Positions 53,867-64,000 of a stretch of DNA of 64,000 bases are shown here, piece by piece (the first letter of the stretch is position 1; every line of letters starts with the position of its first letter). The stretch is taken from assembly GCF_910594005.1 (NCBI RefSeq), contig NC_057819.1, forward strand, positions 129,429,669 to 129,493,668, given 5' to 3'. The translations under genes were made by a program, and so were the position numbers. The notes under the pieces are model-generated. The model saw only the letters and a list, made by a program, of their open reading frames with translations. It searched no databases and had not been told where the DNA came from. This DNA comes from Cervus elaphus. Taxonomy: Eukaryota; Chordata; Mammalia; Artiodactyla; Cervidae.

Positions 53867-53982
53867 TGCCCACGGCAGCGCCCCGCAACGTGGCCGTCCA
53901 TGGCCCCACGGCCACACAGCTGGACGTGACGTGGGAGCCGCCCCCGCTGGAGAGCCAGAACGGGGACATCCAGGGCTACAAG
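53867..53982 (+). CDS. SDK2: SDK2 exon e31: FN11, first half
   Basis: Acceptor CAG at 53864-53866, donor GTAGGG at 53983. It encodes VPTAAPRNVAVHG and the strand-B Trp in LDVTWEPPPLES, then NGDIQGYK, ending on a codon boundary (116 nt, as in e13 and e21). Confidence 0.96.
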
Positions 53983-54457
53983 GTAGGGGTGCTCGGGCAG
54001 GGAAGGGGGCCCAGGGGACCAGGGCCCGGCGGGGCTTGGGAGGGACCCAGGTGTGGTGAGGGGGAGAGGCCCGGGTCTGCACCCGCTCCCTTGGCTGTTT
54101 GCATCCACCCCTCTGACATATACACGCAGCTGGAGCAAACCGCTACCCATCCTCCCGCCATCCCTGGGGCGGGCGGCGCTCAGATGCTAGAGGCTCGGGC
54201 CACGCGCCAGCTTCTGCCATCCCCGCAGCTTCTCCAACCCCTGCCCAGCCCACCAGCTCCCAAAGCCACCGTGAGAGCCCTTGAAGTGGTTCTTTGACCA
54301 ACTCTAGTCACAGTATGGAGGCTAGCTGAACGGCCAGTTAGTAAAGGACCACCGACAAGGTCTTGGAAATCTCTGTTTAAAGTTACTTCTAGATTTTAGA
54401 CATCGACGTGTGTTATGAAAGGGTTCTATTCGTCTCCAGTATTTGCTAAGCCCTTTA

Positions 54458-54677
54458 GAACTTCCCTGGTCGCTCAGCTGGTAAAGAATCCGCCTGCAAG
54501 GCAGGAGACCCGGGTTCGATCCCTGGGTTAGGAAGATACCCTGGAGAAGGAAATGGCAACCCACTCCCTTGGGTTGCCTATTCATGCCTGGAGAATCCCA
54601 TGGACAGAGGACCCTGGCAGGGTAGAGTCCACAGAGTCACAAAGAGTTGAACACGACTGAGCAACTAACGCTTTCAG
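54458..54677 (+). repeat. Bov-tA SINE
   Basis: GAACTTCCCTGGTCGCTCAG to GAGCAACTAACGCTTTCAG, with a small insert in the body near 54568. Confidence 0.9.
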
Positions 54678-54709
54678 TTTTCACTTAAGACTCCTGAAAG
54701 CCTGCTAAA

Positions 54710-54830
54710 GCTGGTCGGTTATAATGATTGTACCCATTGCACAGATAAGGAAACTGAGTCCCAAGTTAGTGGCTCAATGAGGTCACCAAAAAAGCTGGCA
54801 GCAGAGAGGCAAACTCCAGGTCTGCTGGTC
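54710..54830 (+). repeat. MIR-like SINE remnant
   Basis: TTGCACAGATAAGGAAACTG and the following GAGTCCCAAGTTAGTGGCTC match the MIR core. Confidence 0.65.
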
Positions 54831-54880
54831 CTTGCCCTGTAGGGGCTGGGGAGGGAGCACTGGGCACACAGCCTCTGGGA

Positions 54881-55068
54881 TGTGCTCAGTCGCTCAGTCG
54901 TGTCCGACTCTTTGTGACCCCGTGGACTGCAGCCCGCCAGTCTCCTCTGTCCATGTGGATTCTCCACGCAAGAATACTGGAGCGGGTTGCCATGCCCTCC
55001 TCCAGGGCATCTTCCCCACCCAGGTCTCCCTCATTGCAGGCAGATTCTTTACTGTCTGAACCACCAAC
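54881..55068 (-). repeat. Bov-tA SINE, minus strand
   Basis: CAGTCGCTCAGTCGTGTCCG to CAGGCAGATTCTTTACTGTC, in reverse. It forms an inverted pair with the copy at 54458-54677. Confidence 0.9.
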
Positions 55069-55703
55069 CACGGAGGAGGTGGCCACAGTGGTGACAATAA
55101 CGATGGGCTGCTTGGCTGGACGCTCAGCCTGTGGCCATGTCTGCAGCCTGGCTCCCGCGCCAGTGTCCGGCGCCGCTCTGATTCCTGGCGGTGGTTTGTT
55201 GTTCCAGAGGGCGGTCCAGTGCAGTGGCAAGGTGGCGAGGGTGGGAGCCCCCGGGAGCTTCCTGGTTCTGCCCAGGTCGCACAGGCAGAAACCGAGTTTC
55301 CGCAAAGGCCTTGCCGGGTCACACGGCTTATGGAGACCCTGTATAAAGGAGTCTGGCTCTGCGTGGGGTGACGAAGGCGGGAGCAAGAAGGAGAGACGTC
55401 TCGCCAAGGATGCTCTGAAGATGGATGACGCTCCTGAGCAGCGCCAGCTGGGAGAACTAAATATTGCGCCCCTAGCATATGCCTCCCCAGGGACGACGAA
55501 GGAGCCCGGCGGGGCCTGCTCTAGCTTGGCAGACACCAGGCTGGGGAGGTGTGAACGCCTCCAGTTAATGCACGATCCCCGGAAATGTGTGGGTGCCCAG
55601 GCACCATCCACCACACCGCCGACATCCACGTGCTCAGGGGAACGTCACAACCAAGCGTGGACGCTGATGAGGGAAAGAAATTGCCACCTCCCAGACCTGC
55701 AGT

Positions 55704-55908
55704 AGGACTTCCTTGGTGGTAAAGAATCTGCCTGCCAATGCAAGAGACATGGGTTCAATTCCTGGATTGGGAAGATCCCCTGGAGACGGAAATGGCAACC
55801 CACCCCAGTAAGCGTGCCTGGAGAATCCCCTGGACAGAGCAACCTGGTGGGCTGCAGTTCACGGGGTCGCAAAGAGTCATGCACGACTTAGTGACTAAAC
55901 AATAACAA
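55704..55908 (+). repeat. Bov-tA SINE
   Basis: AGGACTTCCTTGGTGGTAAA to CACGACTTAGTGACTAAACA. Confidence 0.9.
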
Positions 55909-56029
55909 GACCTGCATTAACATCCATGCTCGTCGACCTTAACATCAACCGTGTGTTCACACCACCAGCCAGGGGTCACGTCAGGGTGAGCTGTGACGTG
56001 TGTGGGGGCAGGCAGGTCGATGCAGCCAG

Positions 56030-57660
56030 CCTTTCAGGAACACGTGTTTATTGAGTAGTTATCTTGTGCCCAGCTATGTTCCCGATACTGCGATTAACTC
56101 AGAGACAGTGTGAGCTTAAACTGTAGGAGAGGAAGGCTAGTGATATACAAAGCAAAGAGCAGCTCCAGCTGGTGGTAAGTGAAGAGGGTTAAGGGGCAGG
56201 TTTGAGACTTTAAATAGGGTCTTCGGGAGAGGACTTAATGAGAAACTGCCACGTGAGCAAAGACGAAGGTGAACTGGGTGTGAATCGCGTGGATCTGAGA
56301 AAGAGTATTCCAGAACAAGGGGGCTGACGAGCAAAAGCCCTGGGGTCAGTGCGTGCTTGACGCGTACAAAGCGCAGCACAGAGACCCACATGTCCCAGCA
56401 TGACGGAGTGCATCACCTGGAGACTTCTGAGCTTTCGCTGAATGAAATGACGGCCATGGGGACCTTGGGGACAGAAGACGGACCTGGGTGACTTGGGTTT
56501 TTAAAGCTTGTGCTGGCTGCCGCATTGAGGGGAGTCTGCATCAGGGCAAATGCGAATCCATGAAGAGGTGGTGGCATCATCAGGTGATGGGGGTTTAGAC
56601 CAAGCAGTAGCTGTAAGCAGCTTTTGCTCCCGGTTCCATTTGAAGGGTAGAGCCAGCAGAATTTGCTGATGAACTGAACATGGGAAGTGAGAGGAGGAAA
56701 AGCAACAAGGATTTCCAAGCAGTTGGGTAATGGAGCTTCCAGTTACAGAGCGGGGCAAAAGGAGGAAGTGAAGCAGGGGATAGGGGAGCTGGAGAAGGTT
56801 TGAGACGTTTGTTGAATGTCCTCGGGGAAACGCTGAAGGGAGCTGGACACACAGGTGCGGAGTCCAAGGGAGAAGTTCCATGCTGGAGGTGTGAATGGTG
56901 AAAGCCTCCAGCATACAGATGGTACCAACAGCCTGGAGATTAGACATGGTTAGATAGAAAACACCAGATGTCTGAAAACTGAGCCCTAGGACCAAAGCAA
57001 GTGATTGAATTCTCAAAACCCACATGAAGACTGTGTTTTCAGAAGGAGGGAGGAAGCAAATGCGCCAACTCTCCTGAGAGCTCAAACAAGAAGAAACCTT
57101 GGAGGCAGTTATTCAGGGATGGGCAGACCACAGCCCATAGGCCTAATCTGGCCCCCCACTTGTTTTTATAAATAAAGTTTTATTGGCACACAGCCACACC
57201 CATTTGTTTACAGATCACCTTTGGCTCCTTTCAAGTCACAGGCAGAGTTGAATAACTGCAACAGAGACCATGTGGCCTGCAAAGCCTAAAATGTTTCTTA
57301 CCTGGTGCTTTACAGGAGTTTCCAGAGCCCTGGATGATTACATTAAACCAGCCAAGTTCACGGGGGACTCTGATAACAGAGTTCGGGGCAGGGGATGCCT
57401 GCTTGGAGTGGGTTTGAGAGAGAATGAGGAGAGGCAGCCAGTACTGACATCCCTTTTGAGGAGTTTTGCTTTAGAGAAAAGTGATGAAATAAGGTAGAGG
57501 CTGGAAAAAGACAGTCAACGGAGGCGGTTTTAAGATGGGAGGAATAACTCGTGTGTGTGTGCTGATAGGAACGGTTCTGGAAAGAGGAAGAATTTCGTGA
57601 TTCGGTAACGCGAGGAAGCTGTGGTGGGTGATGCCCTGGAGGAGGTGACAGGGGCTGGGA
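56030..57660 (-). repeat. long old interspersed repeat, family not placed
   Basis: Wording such as GAGTATTCCAGAACAAGGGG, GAGCCAGCAGAATTTGCTGA, GAGTGGGTTTGAGAGAGAAT and GGAGTTTTGCTTTAGAGAAA recurs across mammalian genomes as one ancient repeat. I cannot place its family and the strand is arbitrary. It is interrupted at 57118-57300. Confidence 0.55.
57118..57300 (-). repeat. hAT-Charlie DNA transposon remnant (MER3-like)
   Basis: GGGCAGACCACAGCCCATAG, AATAAAGTTTTATTGGCACA and GGCCTGCAAAGCCTAAAATG, the reverse reading of the copy at 14375-14582. Confidence 0.72.
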
Positions 57661-59239
57661 TTTAGGGCAGGAAGGTGGGGTCACCTCAGTAGGGAGCCGG
57701 CAGTTAGGCCCTAGCCACAGGAGGGAGGCAGAAGGTAGGGACACAGGGTGGGAGGTGGTCCAGGTGGTGAAGGGAGCGTGTAGACTCTCCCATGATGGCT
57801 CTGGTTATCCGTGGAGGGCCCGCAGCTGGGAGCAGGGATGGGGAGGAGATGCGTGGAGCCGCGAGGTGGGATACTGCAGTGGATGGGCCAGACCAGTGTA
57901 ACACAGTAGCCAGCCACTCGAGGCCGCTGAGTCACACTGAAGGTGTGACTGTCCTCCAGCGACAGCCAGCTATGTGACGTGAGGGCTTGGACCTGACTTA
58001 ACTGAGGCTGAAGTCCAGCCTGGTGCCTGTGATGAAGCCAGAAGGGGCAGGGACCCCGTGCTCTGTGATGACCTCGAGGGTTGGGAAGGGGTCAGTGGCA
58101 GGGAGCTCCGAGAGGGAGGGGATATATGTTTACATGTAGCTGATCCGCATGGTTGGACAGCAGAAACTAACAATGGTGTAAAGCAAGTATACTCCAGTTT
58201 TAAAAAGCGGGCATGGAATTGAGAATAAGAGATAGAAAGTAGTGATTATAATTCATTCCCGCACCTGTTCCCGTCAACAGACAGTGTTTATCCATCAGCA
58301 GAGAGTTATTGATCACCAGCAGGTGTGCCAGGCGCGATTCTAAGTGCTTAAGACACAAGGGAGCCAGAGATGTGGGTCCCCCGAGGAGCCATTTCCTTGC
58401 AGACACCTGGCCGCCACCAGCCCGCACGGCAACTTGGCCGTGTGCCACCTGCTGGGGTGCTCAAGGCTCAGTCCCTTGGGCTGCTTTGCACAAATGTCAT
58501 TGAATTGTCATCTAACAGAAGTCTGCTGGATTCAGCACACACGGGTGAGACCCACCTGCGGAGGGTGCCCATTTATGGACGTGTGGTGGCTTGGGTCCTG
58601 GACCCCCCTCCCTCGTGCCAAGAACGTGATGCCAGCGACTGGACCCCCCTCTCCTGCATCATCGCTTTTCTTGCTCTCAGACATGTTCCATCTTTCAAAC
58701 GTCTCTTCCTGACCTCACGTTTGCTTCAGCCATTTTTCCTGGTTGGCCCCTTTCTAGCATAAACCCTCCCCCAAAATGTCTGTGCCCCTTGCCTCTTCCC
58801 CATCTCTCTTGAATCCATTCCAAGCGGGTTCATTTATTCTTTCCAAACAGCGAACCCATGAACGAGTGATTTAATGAGGGACTATCTCAACTCCCACACG
58901 TCTACCCATGTCAGAAGACTGGAAAAAGAAAGTAAAAGGGGTTAGAAAAAAAACACAGATTTTATAGTACTGAGGCATCCTAACTGCCAGTTCACACATG
59001 CCAGGTGGGGACAATTTTATTAGCTTTTTCTCACTTTCATCAGCTTTCTCCAGGCAAATTGAGAAATTGAGACGCCAAGAGCATGCAGAAAAGCCTTTGG
59101 CCAGCAGGTGGTGCCAAATGCTCTCTAATCCACGCGGCCTGGGGCTCCCCGCGTTCCGCGTGCTCCGGACGCAGAGTTCTGAAACTAGGGAAGGATGCGC
59201 GGCCTCTCTGGCCGCTAGTGAGCCCTAACCCCCGGTTAA

Positions 59240-59420
59240 TAAGAAGTAGAGGCCTTCCTCGGAATCCGCAGGGGATTGTTTCATAGACGGCTCTCCATAT
59301 CCGCGGTTCTGTGTCTGCCGATTCAACCCACCGCGGACTCGGTTGTACTCATCTTTTGAAAGCAATCCATGTAGAAGCGGACCCGGGCACTTGAGATCCG
59401 AGCCGTGCCAGGGTTGCCTG
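59240..59420 (+). repeat. Tigger-like (TcMar) DNA transposon remnant
   Basis: CATATCCGCGGTTCTGTGTC and GATTCAACCCACCGCGGACT match the terminal wording of a common Tigger-derived element. Strand is arbitrary. Confidence 0.5.
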
Positions 59421-59967
59421 GAATCGTAAGCGCCGTGGTCCTCCTGTGCTCCTGGACTAAAGCTGCCCGCAGCCTGTGAGTCTTCCTTCTTTCCTCTCCA
59501 CGTTGGTCCTAGGAAGTGGGTGTCCTTGACCTCCGCTATACAGAGGAGACCACTGCAGCTCAGGGAAGTGTCCTGCCCGAGTCAGCGGTGCCCGGGGGTC
59601 GGCCCAGGCGTGCCCGCCTCTCCCGCGGGCTGTGCAAACTGCCGTGTGCCAGCAGCTCCCCCGGACCCTGCAGCCCTCGACAGCTCCCGGGTGACGCCGC
59701 TGGGCTGGCCCTTGAACCTGACTCTTGGCTGGGGTGGAGTCGACCTGCCCTGCCCTCCGGATCCTCAGAACAGAACTGGTTTATACCTACAGTGACTATT
59801 GAGTGCTTACGTGCCCAGGCTGTGCTAAATCCTTCGGGCCTGCCATCAACAGACTCGGGCTCTGTGCCCTCGTGGGGTTTACAGTCTAGCAGAGACTGAA
59901 GGATTAGCTGTGAAAACGAAGGTTCTGGAAGTGTTTGTAGAGCAGCTCTTAAATACTCCTATTTCCT

Positions 59968-60175
59968 GGGCTTCCCAGGTGACTCAGCAGTAAAAAGCCT
60001 GCCTGCCAATGCAGGCGACGTGGGTTCGATCCCTGGATCGGGAAGACCCCCTGGAGGAGGAAATGGCAACCCACTCCAGTATCCTTGCCTGGAGAATCCC
60101 ATGGACAGAGGAGCCTGACGGGCTACAGTCCGTGGGGTCGCAAAGAGTCGGACACTACTGAGCGACTAAACAAGA
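59968..60175 (+). repeat. Bov-tA SINE
   Basis: GGGCTTCCCAGGTGACTCAG to GGACACTACTGAGCGACTAA, about 150 bp before exon e32. Confidence 0.92.
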
Positions 60176-60325
60176 AGAACGGTGTTATTTCCTGGGTGAC
60201 TCACACCTGCCGTCCAGGCGTGTGGATCGTTTGAGCGGAGATGTGTCTGAGACCCTGGGATCAGCCAGGGGCAGGGGGGAAGCTGGGTCATGGCCTCCCT
60301 CACTCTACCTCCTCTGTGCCCACAG

Positions 60326-60512
60326 ATCTATTTCTGGGAGGCCCAGCGGCGGAACCTCACGGAGCGGGTGAAGACGCTTTTCCTGGCCGAGAACGGCGTC
60401 AAGCTCAAGAACCTGACGGGCTACACCACCTACATGGTCAGCGTGGCAGCCTTCAACGCGGCGGGGGACGGGCCGCGGAGCACCCCCACCCGGGGCCAGA
60501 CCCAGCAAGCAG
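60326..60512 (+). CDS. SDK2: SDK2 exon e32: FN11, second half
   Basis: Acceptor CAG at 60323-60325, donor GTGGGG at 60513. It encodes IYFWEAQRRNLTE, then LFLAENGVKLKNLTGYT (two sequons in the exon) and the strand-F block TYMVSVAAFNAAGDGP, ending QTQQA. It enters in phase 0 and leaves in phase 1. Confidence 0.96.
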
Positions 60513-60696
60513 GTGGGGGAGGCTGGAGGGGCGGGTGGGGAGGCGAGGGGGGCCCACCTGGCGCCTGGGCTCACGGGCGGGAGGAGGCAGCCGAGTGATC
60601 GGGGCTGGGTCTCCAGACCCCACGGGATGCCCTCTGCAGAGCGGGAGCACAGCCCACCCAGAGGGGCCCAGATGTGAGTGCCCAGAAGAGACGCGC

Positions 60697-60895
60697 TGGG
60701 ACTTCCCTAGTGGTCCCATGGCCATGACTCCATGCTCCCAATGCAGGGGGCCTGAGTTCGATCCGAGGTCAGGGAACTAGATCCCACGTGCTGCAACTGA
60801 AGATTCTGCATGCCCCAACAAAGATCAAAGACCCCGAGTGGCACAGCTAAGACCCAGCATAGCTGAATAAACACATTTTTTAAAAGCAGAATAAG
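60697..60895 (+). repeat. CHR-type SINE with long tail
   Basis: GGGACTTCCCTAGTGGTCCC, GAGTTCGATCCGAGGTCAGG and the tail GAATAAACACATTTTTTAAA. Confidence 0.8.
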
Positions 60896-61069
60896 AGAGG
60901 CCCTATCTCCAGAAAGCCTTGGCCAAGGCCCACGTCTAGCCCTTCCTCCCCTCATCTAACCACCGAAGCCCTCCTTGCTGACGGCCAGTGCGCAACCAGC
61001 CAGCCCCCTTCTGCTCCCTGCCTTCTTCCCACCCGACTTGCTTTTATCTCCCCAGCTCTGACCATGTCA

Positions 61070-61690
61070 CCATATACTGTTCACTTACCGAGCACCTTCT
61101 CTGGGCCTGCACTGTGCTAAATGTGGGTAATACAACAGTGAAGGAAACTGACCAGGCCCCCTCCTAGGGGGGCAGTCGGCTGGTAAACAAGCATCTAGAG
61201 GAATTAACCTCGGGTGGCAGGGGGTGTGAGTGGTCTCAGGACGGAGGCAGTGGGTGGGCAGATGGCTTCAGAGAGGTTGGCCTGCAGAGGCCTGGCTGAG
61301 CGGCTGACATCCGGGCTGAGATTTCAGTGGGAAGACGAGGCCGGTCACAGGAAGTCCTGGAGGTGGGGTTGGGGGGGTGCGGTTCCGGACCCAGGGACCA
61401 GCAGGTGCCAAGGCCTGGAGGCTGGAGGGGCCGAGAGACCAGAGAGCGGGCCAGGTGGCTTGAGAGAACGGGAGTGAGAGTCAGGGGGTAGCGGGTCTGG
61501 GGGCCTTAGAAGGAAGTCCGGCATTAATTCTAAGCGTGATGGGGAGCCATTGGTGGGGATAAGCAGCTGGGCTATAGGATCTGGCTTATGTTTTCGAAAG
61601 ATGGCTCTGGCTGCTGAACAGAGGACAGGCTGATGGGGCAGCCGGAGGAGGCAGGGTGGTCCGTTAGGAGGCTGCGGGTCGCGCAGGGGA
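61070..61690 (-). repeat. MIR-like piece plus second copy of the unplaced old repeat
   Basis: GTGATGGGGAGCCATTGGTG, GGATCTGGCTTATGTTTTCG and AAGATGGCTCTGGCTGCTGA match the same ancient repeat as at 56030-57660. The first 130 bp (ACTGTGCTAAATGTGGGTAA) are MIR-like. Strand is arbitrary. Confidence 0.5.
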
Positions 61691-61769
61691 GGAGCGGGCG
61701 GGGTGCGAGGCCTGCAGCCCACACGGGGAGGGCACCCCTCCAGACGGCATCACTGCCACTCGAGGTGCT

Positions 61770-61926
61770 GTTCCCAGGGGGCGCTGGTGGTAAAGAGCCC
61801 GCCTGCCAATGCAGCAGACCTGAGAGACGCGGGTTCCATCCCTGGGTAGGGAAGATCCCCTGGAGGAGGGCACGGCAACCCACTCCAACTTTCTTGCCTG
61901 GAGAACCCCATGGACAGAGGAGCCTG
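61770..61926 (+). repeat. Bov-tA SINE, tail truncated
   Basis: GGGGGCGCTGGTGGTAAAGA to CATGGACAGAGGAGCCTGC, where it stops abruptly. Confidence 0.88.
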
Positions 61927-63053
61927 CTTCAGTCCCCTCCTTTGCCTGTGGTGGAGCTTCCTCCTCATGGATTTGAATACAAGCCTTTGGTCCTAACCTT
62001 GCCTCTTTCTCAAGCTGCTGCTCCCCCTTCTGTCCATCATCTTTCTTTTAAAGAGACAGCGAGACCCCGTGGAGTCCGTTCCCAAGTATTGTCCTCCTCG
62101 GGGACCGGCTCTGGCTCCGGGGACACGCCTTCCTCCGCCTGGCTCCCGGGGGTCTGTCTGCCTGTCCCAGCCACGCTCTGTCAGTGTCATTGGCCGGATG
62201 CGGACCCCCGGGAGCCTGGATGCTTCCGTCACCGGAACGGAGTGTTCCGCCTCACGTCCCTGTCACAGAGCGGAGGCAGGAAGGGCCTGCAGACCTGACC
62301 TTCCCCCTTCACAGACGGCTCACTGACGCTGCCTCCCGGGGCCCGAGAGGAAGCCGGCCCGGATCAGCCCCGGCTCGGTGGGGAGGCGGCACTGGACAAT
62401 AATAGCCTGGCCGTCCCCCTGCCAGAGCCAGCTCGGGATGCTGCAGGCCGGACGCTTCCCTCGCTTCCTCTCCGTCCTCCCCCTCAGGCCTCTCTCCTAT
62501 GGTCTCAGGGTCGGGTTCTCAGGCCAAGAAAACATCTTCTTCCAGATAGTTGACGGGTCCTGGCTCCGGCTGCTTCAGCCAGCGTCGTCTCTTGGCAGTA
62601 ATCCCTGGGGCCTCGGGACAAGAGAGAGACCCTGTCCATTGCAGGGCTGGTTGTCTAATGCCCACCTGATGCTCAGGCCCAGGCACCCGCCCTGCCCCCC
62701 CCCCAGGGAAGCCAGGACGTGACCTGACACCCCCGCCTCCACCGCAGTGACCCCAGGGGCCCTGCTTTCAGGGCCCATTAGCAGGAGGAAGCCTGAGTTC
62801 TCCCACTTTCTGAAAACAAAATCCTCCTTTCTCCCAGTACTTGGACCCTGACGTTGGGGAGAGTGCTAAGGATGTCATCGAGGGAGGGGAGGGACCCGCT
62901 GCCCTCCAGCGACCCCTCCCACCCTCTGTTGCTTCAAACCGCTTTCTTGTTTGTCCAGGGACCCTCACGCCCCTGCTGGTTCCTCGGAACCAAACCCAGG
63001 GCTTTGAACTTCCAGAAGGGAGAAAACAAAGCCCCTCTGCTCTCTCCCTCCAG

Positions 63054-63191
63054 CCCCCAGCGCTCCCAGCTCCGTCAGGTTCAGCGAGCTGACCACCACC
63101 TCCGTGAACGTGTCCTGGGGGGCCCCGGAGTTCCCCAACGGCGTCCTGGAGGGCTACCGGCTGGTCTACGAGCCCTGCACCCCTGTGGATG
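63054..63191 (+). CDS. SDK2: SDK2 exon e33: FN12, first half (last exon in window)
   Basis: Acceptor CAG at 63051-63053, donor GTGAGT at 63192. It encodes APSAPSSVRFSEL, the strand-B Trp with a sequon in VNVSWGAPEFPNGVLEGY and LVYEPCTPVDG. The second half of FN12 is not found in the remaining 809 bp, so it lies beyond the window. Confidence 0.95.
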
Positions 63192-63508
63192 GTGAGTGGG
63201 GCCCCCTTCCAGCGGGGCTCCCCAAACCTGCCCTCTGCACGGTTCCCCTCCATCGTCCCTACGCAGAGTCCAAGCGATGAGCCTCTCCCCACGTATAAAC
63301 CGGAGACTGAGTCCCGGGCAGGGCAGGGGCGGGGCCAAGGTCAAACAGCGGCAAGTTGAGGGCAAACTGGAACAGCAGCCCCGGCCTCCTGAGTCCTAGG
63401 AGAGAATTTTTAAGTATGTTCTCCCCCATCAGCGGATAGAAATGGGGAAGGAGGAAGAACACCTGGGCAAAACACCGCACCCCGAGATGGATCACAGAGA
63501 CGGACCCG

Positions 63509-63905
63509 GGGCCTCCCCTAGGGGCCAGCAGTTAAGACTCCCAGTGCAGGGGCCACGGGTTCAGTCCCCAGTCGGGGAACTAGATCCCACACGCTGAAAC
63601 TAAGAGGCCACTTGTGGCAACTTAAAGATTCCGCATGCCACAACGAAGAACTGTCAGTTCAGTCAGACTCTTGGCGACCCCATGGACTGCAGCACGCCAG
63701 GCCTCCCTGTCCATCACCAGCTCCCGGAGCTTACTCAAACTCATGTCCATTGAGTCAGTGATGCCATCCAACCCTCTCATCCTCTGTCGTCCCCTTCTTC
63801 TCCCGCCTTCAATCTTTCCCAGCATCAGGGTCTTTTCAAATGAATCACAGCCCACAGCCCAATAAATAAATACATTTTTTAAAGGATAAAAATTTTCAAA
63901 AAAAA
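63509..63905 (+). repeat. CHR-type SINE interrupted by a BovB 3' end
   Basis: CHR head at 63509-63650 (GGTTCAGTCCCCAGTCGGGG) and its tail at 63845-63905 (CAATAAATAAATACATTTTT) flank a minus-strand BovB 3' end at 63651-63844. Confidence 0.8.
63651..63844 (-). repeat. BovB (RTE) LINE 3' end, minus strand
   Basis: Reverse copy: TCTTGGCGACCCCATGGACT to TTCCCAGCATCAGGGTCTTT. The encoded ORF2 tail fragment (RMRGLDGITDSMDMSLSKL) is not a host gene. Confidence 0.85.
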
Positions 63906-64000
63906 AGAATAAAAATAAAGATGGACCCTCCCCCAAGGTTCCATCTTGCGTGTGCCCCGCCCCGGCCTTAGGGACTCATCTTACCCTGAGTTAGTTCTCT

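Larger units (their letters stand above)
53983..60325 (+). other. intron e31-e32 (6.3 kb), no gene
   Basis: Repeats are Bov-tA copies at 54458-54677 (+), 54881-55068 (-), 55704-55908 (+) and 59968-60175 (+), a long old interspersed repeat over about 56030-57660 interrupted by a MER3-like element (57118-57300), and a Tigger-like remnant near 59240-59420. Unique sequence lies at 55070-55700 and 58350-59230. No gene was recognised. Confidence 0.76.
60513..63053 (+). other. intron e32-e33 (2.5 kb), no gene
   Basis: It holds a CHR SINE (60697-60895), an old repeat of the same kind as in the previous large intron (about 61070-61690) and a Bov-tA (61770-61926). The remainder, 61930-63050, is unique. 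Confidence 0.76.
1..64000 (+). other. SDK2: SDK2 gene, partial (window lies wholly inside the gene)
   Basis: SDK2 encodes a large single-pass cell adhesion protein (about 2170 residues in mammals) with six Ig domains, thirteen fibronectin type III domains, a membrane span and a short tail ending in a PDZ ligand. Family knowledge: it mediates homophilic adhesion through its N-terminal Ig domains and promotes lamina-specific synaptic pairing in the retina; MAGI scaffolds bind its tail. Seen here: 33 exons, all GT-AG and phase-consistent, giving Ig3 to FN12 with 19 N-glycosylation sequons. Most domains start at a phase-1 junction and most are split over two exons; FN10 uses four. The paralogue SDK1 was considered and rejected on recalled differences in FN3-FN6. 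Neither gene end is present, so no promoter, start codon or stop codon is expected. Confidence 0.95.
63192..64000 (+). other. intron after e33 (partial), no gene
   Basis: It holds a CHR SINE interrupted by a minus-strand BovB 3' end (63509-63905). The last 90 bp are unique. No further SDK2 exon was seen. Confidence 0.78.

Noticed and set aside
53288..54082. A 264-codon minus-strand open frame.
   Set aside because: It is the antisense shadow of GC-rich exons e30 and e31 and their short intron. It has no recognisable domain.
55342..55349. TATAAAGG, considered as a promoter TATA box.
   Set aside because: It is an isolated motif in unique intronic sequence with no nearby exon or initiator evidence.
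54886..55629. A 247-codon minus-strand open frame.
   Set aside because: Its C-terminal part is a translated Bov-tA (TKSRTRLSD-like wording) and the remainder has no family resemblance.
2864..63191. Assignment to the paralogue SDK1.
   Set aside because: FN3 to FN6 wording (for example IRFTWNAPSPQF and LIAWEPEQEEEV) fits recalled SDK2 and differs from recalled SDK1; intron sizes are also short, unlike the very large SDK1 introns.
1..64000. A previously undescribed defence, mobile or biosynthetic system.
   Set aside because: Everything coding is accounted for by SDK2 exons and retroelement fragments. What remains unexplained is non-coding intronic sequence, listed as candidate elements.

Overview
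The window is a piece of a ruminant genome. The basis is its dense load of Bov-tA SINEs, 3' ends of BovB (RTE) LINEs, CHR-type tRNA-derived SINEs and L1_BT-like 3' ends, a combination specific to pecoran ruminants such as cattle, sheep and goat. I cannot tell which species. There is no prokaryotic, plasmid or viral gene content.

One gene fills the window on the + strand: SDK2 (sidekick cell adhesion molecule 2), cut at both ends. I traced 33 consecutive coding exons between 2864 and 63191. Each is bounded by AG and GT, and the codon phase carries through every junction without a stop. They sum to 4692 nt, or 1563 whole codons plus one partial codon at each end. The chain gives the last four of six Ig domains (Ig3-Ig6, exons e1-e8), then FNIII domains 1-11 complete (e9-e32) and the first half of FNIII 12 (e33). 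Missing upstream are the signal peptide and Ig1-2. Missing downstream are the rest of FN12, FN13, the transmembrane segment and the cytoplasmic tail with its PDZ-binding end. Exon labels e1-e33 are local to this window. SDK2 was preferred over SDK1 by recalled wording in FN3-FN6.

Layout: 1-2863 intron; 2864-9805 Ig3 to first half of Ig6; 9806-17267 a 7.5 kb repeat-rich intron; 17268-25856 end of Ig6, FN1, FN2 and half of FN3; 25857-34225 the largest intron, carrying an AT-rich homeodomain-motif island at about 32150-32690; 34226-53982 a dense exon cluster (rest of FN3 to first half of FN11); 53983-60325 a 6.3 kb intron; 60326-63191 rest of FN11 and half of FN12; then intron.

I found no second gene, no real tRNA, rRNA or other RNA gene, and no CRISPR or phage-like system. 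The items most worth a second look are intronic: the TAATTA-rich island, an alternating A-B-B-A-B-B-A minisatellite at 44477-44791, a 5'-inverted (twin-primed) L1 with a SINE nested in it, a one-nucleotide-loop G-quadruplex motif 80 nt before exon e28, a 57-nt in-frame exon inside FN10, and several unique, AT-rich, conserved-looking non-coding stretches. Repeat family names are given from recalled consensus sequences, and repeat edges are approximate unless a target-site duplication is quoted.
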